Of a stretch of DNA of 64,000 bases, positions 8,700 through 16,888 are shown in pieces. Origin of the DNA: Luteolibacter sp. Y139 (GTDB lineage: Bacteria; Verrucomicrobiota; Verrucomicrobiia; Verrucomicrobiales; Akkermansiaceae); contig NZ_JBBUKT010000004.1 in the NCBI RefSeq assembly GCF_038066715.1, forward strand, positions 248,001-312,000. The letters run 5' to 3'. A program made the translations under genes and the position numbers. Each line of letters begins with the position of its first letter. Positions within the stretch are counted from its first letter, which is position 1. The notes under the pieces are model-generated. The model saw only the letters and a program-made list of their open reading frames with translations. It did no database searches and was not told where the DNA came from.

Positions 8700-11406
8700 C
8701 GTCGCCACAGTTCCCTACATGGCGGCCGAAGGGGCCGAGCTGAATGATGCCTTCAAGCGCTATGAGAACGGCGTGTTCGTGGGCAATGCGCGTCGTACGG
8801 CCCTGCTTTCGGCGCTTTTCATGCTCGCGGGGACCACGCTCGACTGGATGGTCTTTCCGGAGCAGGCGTGGAAATTCTTCCTGATCCGCGTCGTCGTCGC
8901 GCTGCTGCTCTGCGTCGTCTTCTGGCTGCTCGGCAGGTTCTCCAGCGAGCGGTCGCGGCGCTTCATCGCGTACTGCCTCTTCATGGCGCCCACCGTCAGC
9001 ATCTGCTGGATGATTGCGGTGACCGGGGGCGGGGAGTCGCCGTACTACGCCGGGCTGAATCTTGCGCTGCTGGGCCTTTCACTGCTGCTGCGCAGTTCGT
9101 TCAAGGATTCGGTGGTGATGATCCTGCTGTGCCTGACCTGCTACTTTGCCAGCGTCAGGATTTCGACCCAGCACCCGGACCTCCGCTGGCTCTTCAACAA
9201 TTCCTACTTCCTGGTCGTCACTGCGGTCTTCGTCAGTGCGGGAAGCTACTTCTACGAGCGCCTCCGCTTCCGCGAGTTCGTCCTGCGCAAGGAGGTCGAG
9301 GATGCACGGGGACAGCTGGAGGCGACCAACAAGCAGCTGAGCGAGCTCGATGAAGCCAAGACCCGCTTCTTCGCCAATATCAGCCATGAACTCCGCACGC
9401 CGCTCACCGTGATGATCGGCCTGACCGAGCGGCTTGCCGAGCGCTTCAAGCCGACCACGGAGAAGGAAGTGAAGGACATGCTCGCGATGACCGAGCACAA
9501 TGGCCTGCGACTGCTCAAGCTGATCGATGACCTGCTCGACCTGGTCCGCTTCGATACCGGCCATGCCGATTTGAAACTCCAGTCCACCGAGGTCGGTGCG
9601 ATGCTCGATGGCCTGATGCAGTCGATGCGTCACTTGGCCGACCAGAATGGCGTGGCACTGGAGTGGCGAGCCATGGGACCGCAGGGCCACGTGATGCTGG
9701 ACCGGGACAAGATCGAAAAAGTCCTGCTCAATCTCACGATCAACGCGATCAAGTTCACCCCGGCCGGCGGCCGGATCGATGTGGATGCGGTGCGCGAGGG
9801 CGACAAGCTGAAGCTTTCCGTGGCTGATACCGGCGTCGGCATTTCCACGGAGGTGCTGCCGCGCATTTTCGAGCGCTTCTGGCAGGTGGACTCGTCCTCC
9901 ACGCGGAAGTTCCAAGGCGCGGGTATCGGTCTCGCGCTGGTCCGCAGCCTGGTGGAGACGATGGGTGGTTCCATCGAGGCAAAGAGCACCGTGGGTGTCG
10001 GCACCCGCTTCGAGGTGCAGCTGCCGGTGGTCGGTTCCGAGGCACCCGTCCCGCTCCCTAACAGCGAGATCAATGGAGTCGAGAGCGGGAAGCACATCGA
10101 GGAGCTTCATCGCCGTGCTGCACTTTCAGCAGCGCGCCCTGCGGATGCCGGTGATGTGAGCGTCACGGCGCGGGGAATTGGCCGGGTGACAGCAGCGACC
10201 CGCCCGCTGGTGCTGGTGGCGGATGACGAGCCGGACATGCGCCGCTTCCTGGTGATGCAGCTGGACAATGTCGATGTGCTGGAAGCCCGGGATGGCGCGG
10301 AGGCGCTCGCGCTGGCCAAGCAACACGTGCCGGTGCTGGCGCTGGTGGACCACATGATGCCGGAAATGGACGGCGTGGAAGTGTGCCGCGGGATCCGCGA
10401 GAACCATGCGACGCGCGAGATGCCGATCATCATGCTGACGGCGCGCGCCGACGAGCGGACGAAGCTGCAGGCGCTGGATGCCGGAGCGAATGATTTCCTG
10501 ACAAAGCCTTTCTCCAGTAGCGAACTGGTGCTGCGCCTGCGCAACCAGCTCGCCATGGCGGCGATCCGCCGCGAGCTGGCGGATCTGAATCGCGACCTCG
10601 CCGCGGCGATGGAGAAGCTCAAGGAGAACGAGGTGCTGCTGGTGCGGAACGAAAAGCTCTCCGGCCTCGGCCAGATGAGCGCCGGCATCATTCACGAGAT
10701 CAACAACCCGCTCAACTACGCCCGTGCCGGACTGCACGCGCTGAACTCCTTCAAGCGCTCGCTGCCGGCGGACGATCACGAGGACTACGCGGAGATCGTG
10801 GGAGACATCAGCGAAGGGGTGGAACGCGTCGCCCAGATCGTGGCGGACCTGCGGCAATTCACCCGCGACGACAATCGCATCCTCGGTGAAGCCGACATGG
10901 CGAATGTCATCGAGCGCTCCCGCCGTCTGGTCAGTCACCAGCTCGGTGAGAAGATTGCTTTCAACTACAAGGGCCCCGAGAAGGCGCCTGCCACCGGCAA
11001 TCCGAACCAGCTGGTGCAGGTCTTCGTGAACCTCTTCCAGAATGCGGTGGACGCCATCCAGCAGCGGATCGCGGAGAAGGGCGGGGACCCCGGGCGGATC
11101 GATGTGAACCTGCGCGCGGCGGTGGGTGGCTGGGAAGTTACGGTGTGGGATAATGGTGCCGGTATCCCGCGGGAAATCATTCACAAGATCTACGATCCCT
11201 TCTTCACTTCCAAGGACGTAGGAAAGGGAATGGGCCTGGGTCTCAGTATCACCCACCAGATCCTCAATCGCCACGGCGCCCATATCGAAGTCGATACAAG
11301 GCCGGGCGAGTTTACATGTTTCACGATTTTCTTTTCGCCGCCCGATCCCGATGCAGATGATGATGGCGGCTCCGACCCCGAAACTCCCAGCGATTCCGAA
11401 CCATGA
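8692..11406 (+). CDS. Hybrid sensor kinase (TM-HK-REC-HK), PhcS-PhcR-like fusion
   Basis: A 904-residue protein. It starts with about six transmembrane helices (residues 30-190) without a large periplasmic domain, followed by a coiled-coil linker. The first kinase core has H-box FANISHELRTPLT (His about 233), with N, G1 and G2 boxes ending in FQGAGIGLALVRSLVE. A receiver domain follows (LVLVADDEPDMR; acceptor Asp in LALVDHMMPEMDG, about 553; KPF lysine). A second, NtrB-like kinase core carries GIIHEINNPLNYARAG (His about 667) and an ATPase domain ending in GKGMGLGLSITHQI. A sensor kinase plus a receiver with its own C-terminal kinase matches PhcS followed by PhcR, here in one chain. I place the start at ATG 8692, overlapping the upstream gene by 8 bases. 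It overlaps the next gene by 4 (ATGA). Confidence 0.82.
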   Translation: MPDVATVPYMAAEGAELNDAFKRYENGVFVGNARRTALLSALFMLAGTTLDWMVFPEQAWKFFLIRVVVALLLCVVFWLLGRFSSERSRRFIAYCLFMAPTVSICWMIAVTGGGESPYYAGLNLALLGLSLLLRSSFKDSVVMILLCLTCYFASVRISTQHPDLRWLFNNSYFLVVTAVFVSAGSYFYERLRFREFVLRKEVEDARGQLEATNKQLSELDEAKTRFFANISHELRTPLTVMIGLTERLAERFKPTTEKEVKDMLAMTEHNGLRLLKLIDDLLDLVRFDTGHADLKLQSTEVGAMLDGLMQSMRHLADQNGVALEWRAMGPQGHVMLDRDKIEKVLLNLTINAIKFTPAGGRIDVDAVREGDKLKLSVADTGVGISTEVLPRIFERFWQVDSSSTRKFQGAGIGLALVRSLVETMGGSIEAKSTVGVGTRFEVQLPVVGSEAPVPLPNSEINGVESGKHIEELHRRAALSAARPADAGDVSVTARGIGRVTAATRPLVLVADDEPDMRRFLVMQLDNVDVLEARDGAEALALAKQHVPVLALVDHMMPEMDGVEVCRGIRENHATREMPIIMLTARADERTKLQALDAGANDFLTKPFSSSELVLRLRNQLAMAAIRRELADLNRDLAAAMEKLKENEVLLVRNEKLSGLGQMSAGIIHEINNPLNYARAGLHALNSFKRSLPADDHEDYAEIVGDISEGVERVAQIVADLRQFTRDDNRILGEADMANVIERSRRLVSHQLGEKIAFNYKGPEKAPATGNPNQLVQVFVNLFQNAVDAIQQRIAEKGGDPGRIDVNLRAAVGGWEVTVWDNGAGIPREIIHKIYDPFFTSKDVGKGMGLGLSITHQILNRHGAHIEVDTRPGEFTCFTIFFSPPDPDADDDGGSDPETPSDSEP

Positions 11407-12446
11407 GCGACTTGAACTACGATTATCAACGCTATGCCATCCTCTTCGTTGATGACGAAGAGAAGACACGGAAGTACTTCCGTCGGCTCTATGGAGAGAC
11501 CTTCCGCATCCTGGAGGCGTCGGATGGTGTCGAGGCACTCTCCGTGTTCCGCGCCCACGCCGCGGAAATCGGCATTATCGTGACCGACCAGCGGATGCCG
11601 AATGAAACCGGTGTCGGCTTCCTTTCCAAGATCGCGGACCAATGGCCGGATGTGGTGAAGATCCTCTCCACGGCCTACTCCGATCTCGAGGCGGCGATCA
11701 TTTCGGTCAACAAGGGCGGTATCTATCGATACATCACGAAGCCATGGGAAGTCAGCGAGTTCGAAGTCACGCTGCGCCGCGCGATGGAGTTCTTCCTGGT
11801 GAAGCGCGAGCTCAATGGCCTGATGGGTTCCAAGCTGCAGGCGATGGGAAATGTCATCTACTCGTCGCGCCTCGCCGCCTTCGCCCTGGCGCCGCTTGCG
11901 GCGGGCCTGCCGGCGAAGCACGTGGCGGAAGCGGTCGCATCCTTCGTCCGCATCGGCGCCTTCGGTGCCGCGGCCGGTGGTCGCAGCGGGACGATGGAAG
12001 CGGGCGTCGACTCATGGCGGAAGGTTTACGAGGAGCAGAAGAAGCTGGCCGGTGCCTTGGAAGAGAAGCTCAAGGGCGGGTTTTCCGGCAGTTCGCTAGG
12101 CGATCGCGTGAATGCCCTGGCGCAATCCCTGTCCGGCGGTGAAGCCCTCGAGGTGACGGCGGATGGCGATGGCTTCCGGCTGAGTGCGGCGAGCGATGCT
12201 TTCCCGCGCTTGCTTGCGGGCTTGCTCGGTCTTTCCCGCCAGGGTGGCGAGGAAGCGGTGCCGGTGCTGGCCGCTCTCATGGGGGTCTACGATGCCGGGG
12301 GTTCTGTGGGCCGCCAGCGAGGCGATGCGCTCGTGTTACACGTTCGTAACGGTGGTGCCGCGGAGGAAAAATCGGCAGGTTCCGATGTCGGCCGCTGGTT
12401 GTTCGATGACGACCTTCTCATTTCGTCTGCTTTGGGACTTCTCTAA
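11403..12446 (+). CDS. PhcQ-like response regulator (REC plus novel C-terminal domain)
   Basis: A 347-residue protein. The N-terminal receiver has acidic pocket FVDDEEKTRKYFRRLYG, acceptor Asp in IIVTDQRMPNETGVGF (about 61) and YITKPW. This is the subtype found in PhcQ and RpfG-like regulators. A helical linker (VTLRRAMEFFLVKRELNGLM) leads into an alanine/glycine-rich C-terminal domain of about 190 residues with no recognisable DNA-binding or enzymatic motif. It is translationally coupled to the hybrid kinase through ATGA and is the last gene of the overlapping trio. By analogy it would take phosphate from one of the two kinase cores. How it passes the signal on is not visible. Confidence 0.75.
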   Translation: MSDLNYDYQRYAILFVDDEEKTRKYFRRLYGETFRILEASDGVEALSVFRAHAAEIGIIVTDQRMPNETGVGFLSKIADQWPDVVKILSTAYSDLEAAIISVNKGGIYRYITKPWEVSEFEVTLRRAMEFFLVKRELNGLMGSKLQAMGNVIYSSRLAAFALAPLAAGLPAKHVAEAVASFVRIGAFGAAAGGRSGTMEAGVDSWRKVYEEQKKLAGALEEKLKGGFSGSSLGDRVNALAQSLSGGEALEVTADGDGFRLSAASDAFPRLLAGLLGLSRQGGEEAVPVLAALMGVYDAGGSVGRQRGDALVLHVRNGGAAEEKSAGSDVGRWLFDDDLLISSALGLL

Positions 12447-12521
12447 CCGTAACTCGGATGTTTAGTCTCCGCGCCGTCAATCGTCCGGCCCTTGTCTGAT
12501 CCATTGACGTCGCCCAAATCC

Positions 12522-12914
12522 ATGAAGCGCCCTGAACTTCAGATCGCCTACCGCACCGGCCGAGTGGTCGCCGTGCGGCCGCGCGAGCTAGAGCCCGAAC
12601 CGCTCGGCCCGATCGCCCGTGAAACGGGCTTCAAGGTCTCGCCCCTGTGCGCGCGCTTCGAGGTGTCGGAGCGCCAGCTCCATCGCATTTTCACCGACTC
12701 GCTCGGCATCAGCCCGAAGGACTGGCTGCGCCGCGAGCGCATCGTCCAGGCCCGCCAGCTCCTGATGGAAGGCATGGCGGTGAAAGAGGTCTCGGTGATC
12801 CTCGGATTCCCCACGCCAAAGGATTTCAGCCGCGAGTTTCTGATCCTGCACGAGGTCACCCCGACCGAGTTCCAGCGCCGCCATGATGCGGAGCGGGACC
12901 GGAGGTTGGAGTGA
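12522..12914 (+). CDS. AraC-type HTH transcriptional regulator (stand-alone DNA-binding domain)
   Basis: About 130 residues consisting essentially of the AraC/XylS DNA-binding domain: FEVSERQLHRIFTDSLGISPKDWLRRERI is the first HTH, and MAVKEVSVILGFPTPKDFSREFLILHEVTPTEFQRR the second, with the usual F-x-R-x-F/H-x-x-x-P spacing. There is no ligand-binding domain. I chose ATG 12522; an in-frame TTG at 12492 would add ten residues. It lies 75 bases after the PhcQ-like gene on the same strand, so it could be the transcriptional output of that operon. That link is inference. Confidence 0.8.
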   Translation: MKRPELQIAYRTGRVVAVRPRELEPEPLGPIARETGFKVSPLCARFEVSERQLHRIFTDSLGISPKDWLRRERIVQARQLLMEGMAVKEVSVILGFPTPKDFSREFLILHEVTPTEFQRRHDAERDRRLE

Positions 12915-12945
12915 GGCGCTGGATCTAACAGAGGTTCCAGGCGCA

Positions 12946-13000
12946 GCCTCATGAGGCGTGTGGACGTTTCGTCCACACCGTGTCGACGGAACGTCGACAC
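12946..13000. repeat. Tandem short hairpins between convergent genes
   Basis: A 12-base palindrome GCCTCATGAGGC (12946-12957) is followed at once by GTGTGGACG-TTT-CGTCCACAC (12958-12978). One base later comes GTGTCGACG-GAA-CGTCGACAC (12980-13000). The two 21-base hairpins differ by a compensatory G-C to C-G swap in the stem and by their loops. They lie between the AraC gene and the FadL gene, which end towards each other. No T run follows, so I treat them as a REP-like element or a bidirectional processing structure. Confidence 0.7.
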
Positions 13001-13030
13001 CCCTTATTCCGAAGCTGCGCTGCGGCTACC

Positions 13031-14224
13031 TTAGAACCGGAACCGCACCGACGCGTTGACCGCGTGGTTGAAGGTCTCGTATTCGCCGTTGACCGTCGGG
13101 TTGTAGTTGCCGCTGACGGTGCGTCCGCCGTTGTAGGCGAAGTGGTAGCCGAGGGCCCAGCCGAACTTCTCGCCGCGGTGGCCGAAGCCGATGCTGCCGA
13201 GCTGCAGGTTGGAGTCGGGATTGAGCGGGGTGAAGGTCGCGTCTGGCGCGGAGTTCTCGCTGTAGATGTAGCCGGCGCTGACGAACCAGCCGTCGCCGAG
13301 CTGGCGGGTGGCCCCGAAGCTGTACATGAAGCTCGACTCGTAGCGGAACGGGAAGGTCTGGTTGCCGCCAAAGGTACCGACGAAGGTCGTGTCGTCCACC
13401 GAGTCCCAGTCGGTCCAGTCGAGGTCGAACTCGAAGTTCCAGTCATCATTCGGCCGGTAGGAAATGCCGCCGGTGACGAACTGCGGGAACTTCAGCGAGG
13501 CTTCGGTCGGAGTGCCACCACCGAAGGGCGGGACCGGTGCGGTGATCGAGCGGCCATCGTAGTCGATCTCGGTAGGCGAGCGGTAGTTGAGGCCGAAGGA
13601 CCACTCCTTCGCCGGCTGCCACAGCACGCCGAGATTGAAGCCGGTCGCCCAGCCATCGCCTTCCACCTGGAACTCATCGAACGTCGGCAGCAGGCCGATG
13701 CGGCGCTCCAGCCGCACCTGCGAGTAATTCACGGTGAGACCGGCGGCGACCGAGAGGCATGGCGTGACTTCCCATGCGACCACCGGATTGAAGGTCATGT
13801 AGGCGAGCTCCGCGTCCTGCGCTGCCGTGGGGAAGGGGGTGTAGCGGCCGTAGTCGATGCCGAGTCCGTATGGGGCGTAGACGCCGAGTCCATAGGACAG
13901 CGTCGAGTCCGCCGGCGAGTAGGTGTAGTAAATCTGCGGGACCGCTTGGAAAGCGGTCTGTGTGCTCGCGGAGCCGCCGCTTGAATTGTTGAAGCCGACG
14001 TCGGTGGAAATCAGATAGACCCCGAGGCTCATGTCCTGCCCCTCGAGCTGGGTGATGCCAGCCGGGTTGTAATAGATCGCCGAGGGATTGTCGGCGGTGG
14101 CGACGAAGGCGTTGCCGCGTGCGATGCCTTCCGGGTCCTGGTTGGGCAGTCGGTAGCCGACCGCTTGGACTTGGGAGACACAGGCGGTGGCGGCGGCGAG
14201 GGCGAGGAGGCGGTTGGGAGTCAT
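13031..14224 (-). CDS. FadL/OmpP1/TodX family outer-membrane transporter
   Basis: A 397-residue protein with a signal peptide (MTPNRLLALAAATACVSQVQA). The FadL-family N-terminal hatch follows, with the motif GNAFVATADNPSAIYYNPAGITQLEG. The rest is beta-barrel-like alternation ending in a C-terminal aromatic strand (NASVRFRF). FadL proteins pass long-chain fatty acids and other hydrophobic molecules across the outer membrane. A GTG two codons upstream (14230) is possible, but the ATG at 14224 forms a TAATG junction with the acyltransferase stop codon, implying translational coupling. The partner acyltransferase and the nearby PhcB-like methyltransferase point to acyl-lipid traffic. Confidence 0.88.
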   Translation of the reverse strand: MTPNRLLALAAATACVSQVQAVGYRLPNQDPEGIARGNAFVATADNPSAIYYNPAGITQLEGQDMSLGVYLISTDVGFNNSSGGSASTQTAFQAVPQIYYTYSPADSTLSYGLGVYAPYGLGIDYGRYTPFPTAAQDAELAYMTFNPVVAWEVTPCLSVAAGLTVNYSQVRLERRIGLLPTFDEFQVEGDGWATGFNLGVLWQPAKEWSFGLNYRSPTEIDYDGRSITAPVPPFGGGTPTEASLKFPQFVTGGISYRPNDDWNFEFDLDWTDWDSVDDTTFVGTFGGNQTFPFRYESSFMYSFGATRQLGDGWFVSAGYIYSENSAPDATFTPLNPDSNLQLGSIGFGHRGEKFGWALGYHFAYNGGRTVSGNYNPTVNGEYETFNHAVNASVRFRF

Positions 14225-15228
14225 TAGCACGATTCGGGGAAGCCGGTTTCAATCTCACGCACCCAGCGCCGCATCCATTCGGCGGGCACTTCAGGCGCGG
14301 TGGTCAGGTCGGGATGGACGTGGAGGGTAAGGCTGAGCTTGCCCTGGAAGGTGACGCAGCCGGCCCCGATCATCTGGATGGCCAGCGTCGGCGGCGCGAA
14401 CAGCCAATCGCCCTCGCAGCCGGGCGCATTGATATGCTTGTCCGCGTCCCACACGCCGAGGTTGGAGAAGCTGCCGAGGTTCCACTGCGAGGTGGCGCGG
14501 TCGGTGCGGATCAGGTGGCGCTTCATGCCGGGCGAGGTGAAGCGGGTGGCATCGAAGGCCTTCCAGTTCGCGCAGTGCTGCCCCTTGGCCAGTGACTCGT
14601 AGATGTGGCGCTGGACATCGCGGGCGCCCTCCGAGGCGAACACGCGGATGCCGACGTAGCTGGAGTGGTTCGCGGTGTCCTGCGGTTGGTCAGCCTTGCC
14701 GCGCATGTTCACCGGGACCATCCACGGGATCGCCTTCGAGGGATCCGCCAGGTAGGGCCGCACGGTGCGGTCGAGGTACTTGAGCAGTAGTGAATTCACC
14801 GTGACCTGGCTGCTGCGGGCGCTGCGCCGGATCTTGGCCGTCTGTTCCTCGTTGAAGACATGCCATGCCACCGCGGGGGTGGGCATTTTGGGCGGCAGTG
14901 GCGGGCCGCTAGGGAGCTCCTTCCATTTCAGCCTGCGGCGGGGTCCCAGCAATTTCGGGATCGAGCGGACGAAGGCTCCCCAGGAAAGAGGGGCGGGGTG
15001 GGTGATGCGCGGCAGGTCGCGGAGATCCGCTCCCCGATCACGCAGGAGCTTCGCAAAGCCACCGATGCCATCGACCTCGATGTGCGAGAGGAAATGCCAC
15101 TCCACTTCACTCGACCCCGGCTTGATGTGTCCGAAGCGGATACCGACGAATTCGCCCATGGATTCCAAGGCCTCGAACCACGGTCGGATCGGATCGGACG
15201 AATCGGCTGGCCGGGGAGTGGCAGACAT
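14224..15228 (-). CDS. Condensation / wax-ester-synthase-like acyltransferase
   Basis: A 334-residue protein. Its HIEVDG (49-54) corresponds to the HHxxxDG active-site motif of CoA-dependent acyltransferases and condensation domains, with Ser replacing the first His. Further on are MVPVNMRG and SFSNLGVWD segments, as in the wax-ester-synthase/DGAT and alcohol-acyltransferase branch, and a beta-rich QGKLSLTLHVHPDL end. It would transfer an acyl group from CoA or a carrier to an alcohol or amine; the substrate is unknown. I start at ATG 15228 (MSATPRPADSS); an upstream in-frame start at 15282 would add a basic extension. The stop overlaps the FadL start by one base. Confidence 0.65.
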   Translation of the reverse strand: MSATPRPADSSDPIRPWFEALESMGEFVGIRFGHIKPGSSEVEWHFLSHIEVDGIGGFAKLLRDRGADLRDLPRITHPAPLSWGAFVRSIPKLLGPRRRLKWKELPSGPPLPPKMPTPAVAWHVFNEEQTAKIRRSARSSQVTVNSLLLKYLDRTVRPYLADPSKAIPWMVPVNMRGKADQPQDTANHSSYVGIRVFASEGARDVQRHIYESLAKGQHCANWKAFDATRFTSPGMKRHLIRTDRATSQWNLGSFSNLGVWDADKHINAPGCEGDWLFAPPTLAIQMIGAGCVTFQGKLSLTLHVHPDLTTAPEVPAEWMRRWVREIETGFPESC

Positions 15229-15292
15229 TTTGGCTTTGCTTACTAATTTTGTCCGGCCGGGGCGACCAAAAAATGCCTGCAAGTTTTACAGA

Positions 15293-16672
15293 TCAACCGC
15301 CACCGCTCATTCGTTGGGGATCAAGGAGGTCCTCCAATTCGGCGGCAGTCAGTCCGAGCTCGGCGAGCGAGGCTTCGCAGAGTTCGCGGACGGTCCGGCC
15401 GGTGGCGACGGATTCCTTGGCGATCTTCGTGGCGCGGTCGTAGCCGATCTTGGGGACCAGCGAGGTGACCATGGAGAGTGACAGCTCGATCAGCTCGCGG
15501 CAGCGCGCTTCGTTGGCGTCGATGCCGTCGACGCATTTGGCCCGGAGGGTGTTCGCCGCGTTGGCCAGCAGGCGGATCGACTCCAGCAGGCAGGCACCGA
15601 GCAGCGGCATGGATACATTTAGCTCCAGGAATCCGCCGGCTCCGCACCAGGTCACGGTCGTTTGGTTTCCCGCCACCCGCGCCGCGACCATGGTCACGGA
15701 CTCCGGGATCACCGGGTTCACCTTGCCCGGCATGATCGAGGAGCCGGGCTGGGTGGCTGGCAGCCGGAGCTCGCCGATGCCGCAGCGCGGACCGGAGCCG
15801 AGCAGGCGCAGGTCGCAGGCGATCTTGTGAAGTGAGACAGCGATCGTCGCGAGCTGGCCGTGGACTTCCACGCAGGCGTCCTTCGCGGACTGGGCCTCGA
15901 AATGATCCGCCGCTTCGCTGAAGGGGATGCCGGTGTCCTCCGCCAGCCGGGCGATGGTTTTCTCTGCGAACGACGGATGCGCATTGATGCCGGTGCCGAC
16001 TGCGGTCCCGCCCAGCGGTAGCTCCAGCAGGGCGTGGAGTGACTTGTGGGCGCGCGAGGCGGAGAGGCCAGCTTGCCGGGCCCAGCCGCCGAATTCCTGT
16101 CCGAGCCGCACCGGCGTGGCATCCATCAGGTGGGTCCGGCCGATCTTGAGCACCGCGGAGAATTCAGCGGCTTTTCGTTTCAGCGCGTTTTCCAGATCGA
16201 CCAGCGCGGGGATCAGCGTGTCCCGGAGCGCCAGGGCCGAGGCGAGGTGGATCGCGGTCGGGAAGGTATCGTTCGAGGACTGGCCGAGATTCACGTGGTC
16301 GTTCGGGTGCACGGCCAGCGGCTTGCAGAGGGTGGCGATGACCTCGTTCACGTTCATGTTCGTGGAGGTGCCGGAGCCGGTCTGATAGATATCGATCGGG
16401 AAATGGGCGTCGTGCGTGCCCGCTTCGATTTCGGTCGCTGCTGCGGCGATTTTCTCCGCCATGGCGGGCTCCAGCAGGCCGAGTTCGGCATTGGTCTCGG
16501 CCGCGGCGCGCTTGATGCGGCCATAAGCGTGAATCAGTTCCGTTGGCAGCGGGGTGCCGGAGACGGGGAAATTCTCCACGGCCCGCGCGGTCGAGGCACC
16601 GTAGAGCGCCGCGGCGGGGACTTGCATTTCGCCCATGGAATCGCGCTCGGTGCGGGTGGGGGAGTTCTTCAT
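15293..16672 (-). CDS. fumC: Class II fumarate hydratase
   Basis: A 459-residue class II fumarase that interconverts fumarate and malate in the TCA cycle, as a cytoplasmic tetramer. The superfamily signature GSSIMPGKVNP is intact. The N-terminal SGTSTNMNVNEVIA and the LGGTAVGTGIN stretches belong to the same active site and are characteristic of FumC, not aspartase. The length matches E. coli FumC. The start is ATG 16672 (MKNSPTRTERDSMGEMQVPA), since the longer frame adds only four residues. It ends 65 bases upstream of the acyltransferase on the same strand and may be read together with it. Confidence 0.95.
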   Translation of the reverse strand: MKNSPTRTERDSMGEMQVPAAALYGASTARAVENFPVSGTPLPTELIHAYGRIKRAAAETNAELGLLEPAMAEKIAAAATEIEAGTHDAHFPIDIYQTGSGTSTNMNVNEVIATLCKPLAVHPNDHVNLGQSSNDTFPTAIHLASALALRDTLIPALVDLENALKRKAAEFSAVLKIGRTHLMDATPVRLGQEFGGWARQAGLSASRAHKSLHALLELPLGGTAVGTGINAHPSFAEKTIARLAEDTGIPFSEAADHFEAQSAKDACVEVHGQLATIAVSLHKIACDLRLLGSGPRCGIGELRLPATQPGSSIMPGKVNPVIPESVTMVAARVAGNQTTVTWCGAGGFLELNVSMPLLGACLLESIRLLANAANTLRAKCVDGIDANEARCRELIELSLSMVTSLVPKIGYDRATKIAKESVATGRTVRELCEASLAELGLTAAELEDLLDPQRMSGGG

Positions 16673-16888
16673 CCCTCTAACCAAGCACCTTTCGCCCGAA
16701 AGACCATGTCACGAAATGGCCGTCCCGCGGGCAGTTCCTGTCATCCGCGAGAAAGTCAGACACAAATCCCGCGACCGGCGGTTTTACGCGGGGGACGGTG
16801 GACTCGGCGCTTGCGGGCCTGGGTTTCCCGCTCCTAGGTTCCGTGCCGCGGAGCCCAAGTTCCCCGGTCCCGAGTTTTTCCAAAGCAT

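Noticed and set aside
10126-11538. 470-codon open frame antisense to the hybrid kinase gene
   Set aside because: It lies wholly opposite a strongly supported HK-REC-HK gene and its translation is rich in Arg/His with no domain. This is a GC-rich shadow frame. The same applies to 9079-10110.
16685-16888. Possible regulatory RNA between fumC and the FN3 gene
   Set aside because: No strong hairpin, terminator or conserved motif was visible; probably only the divergent promoters.
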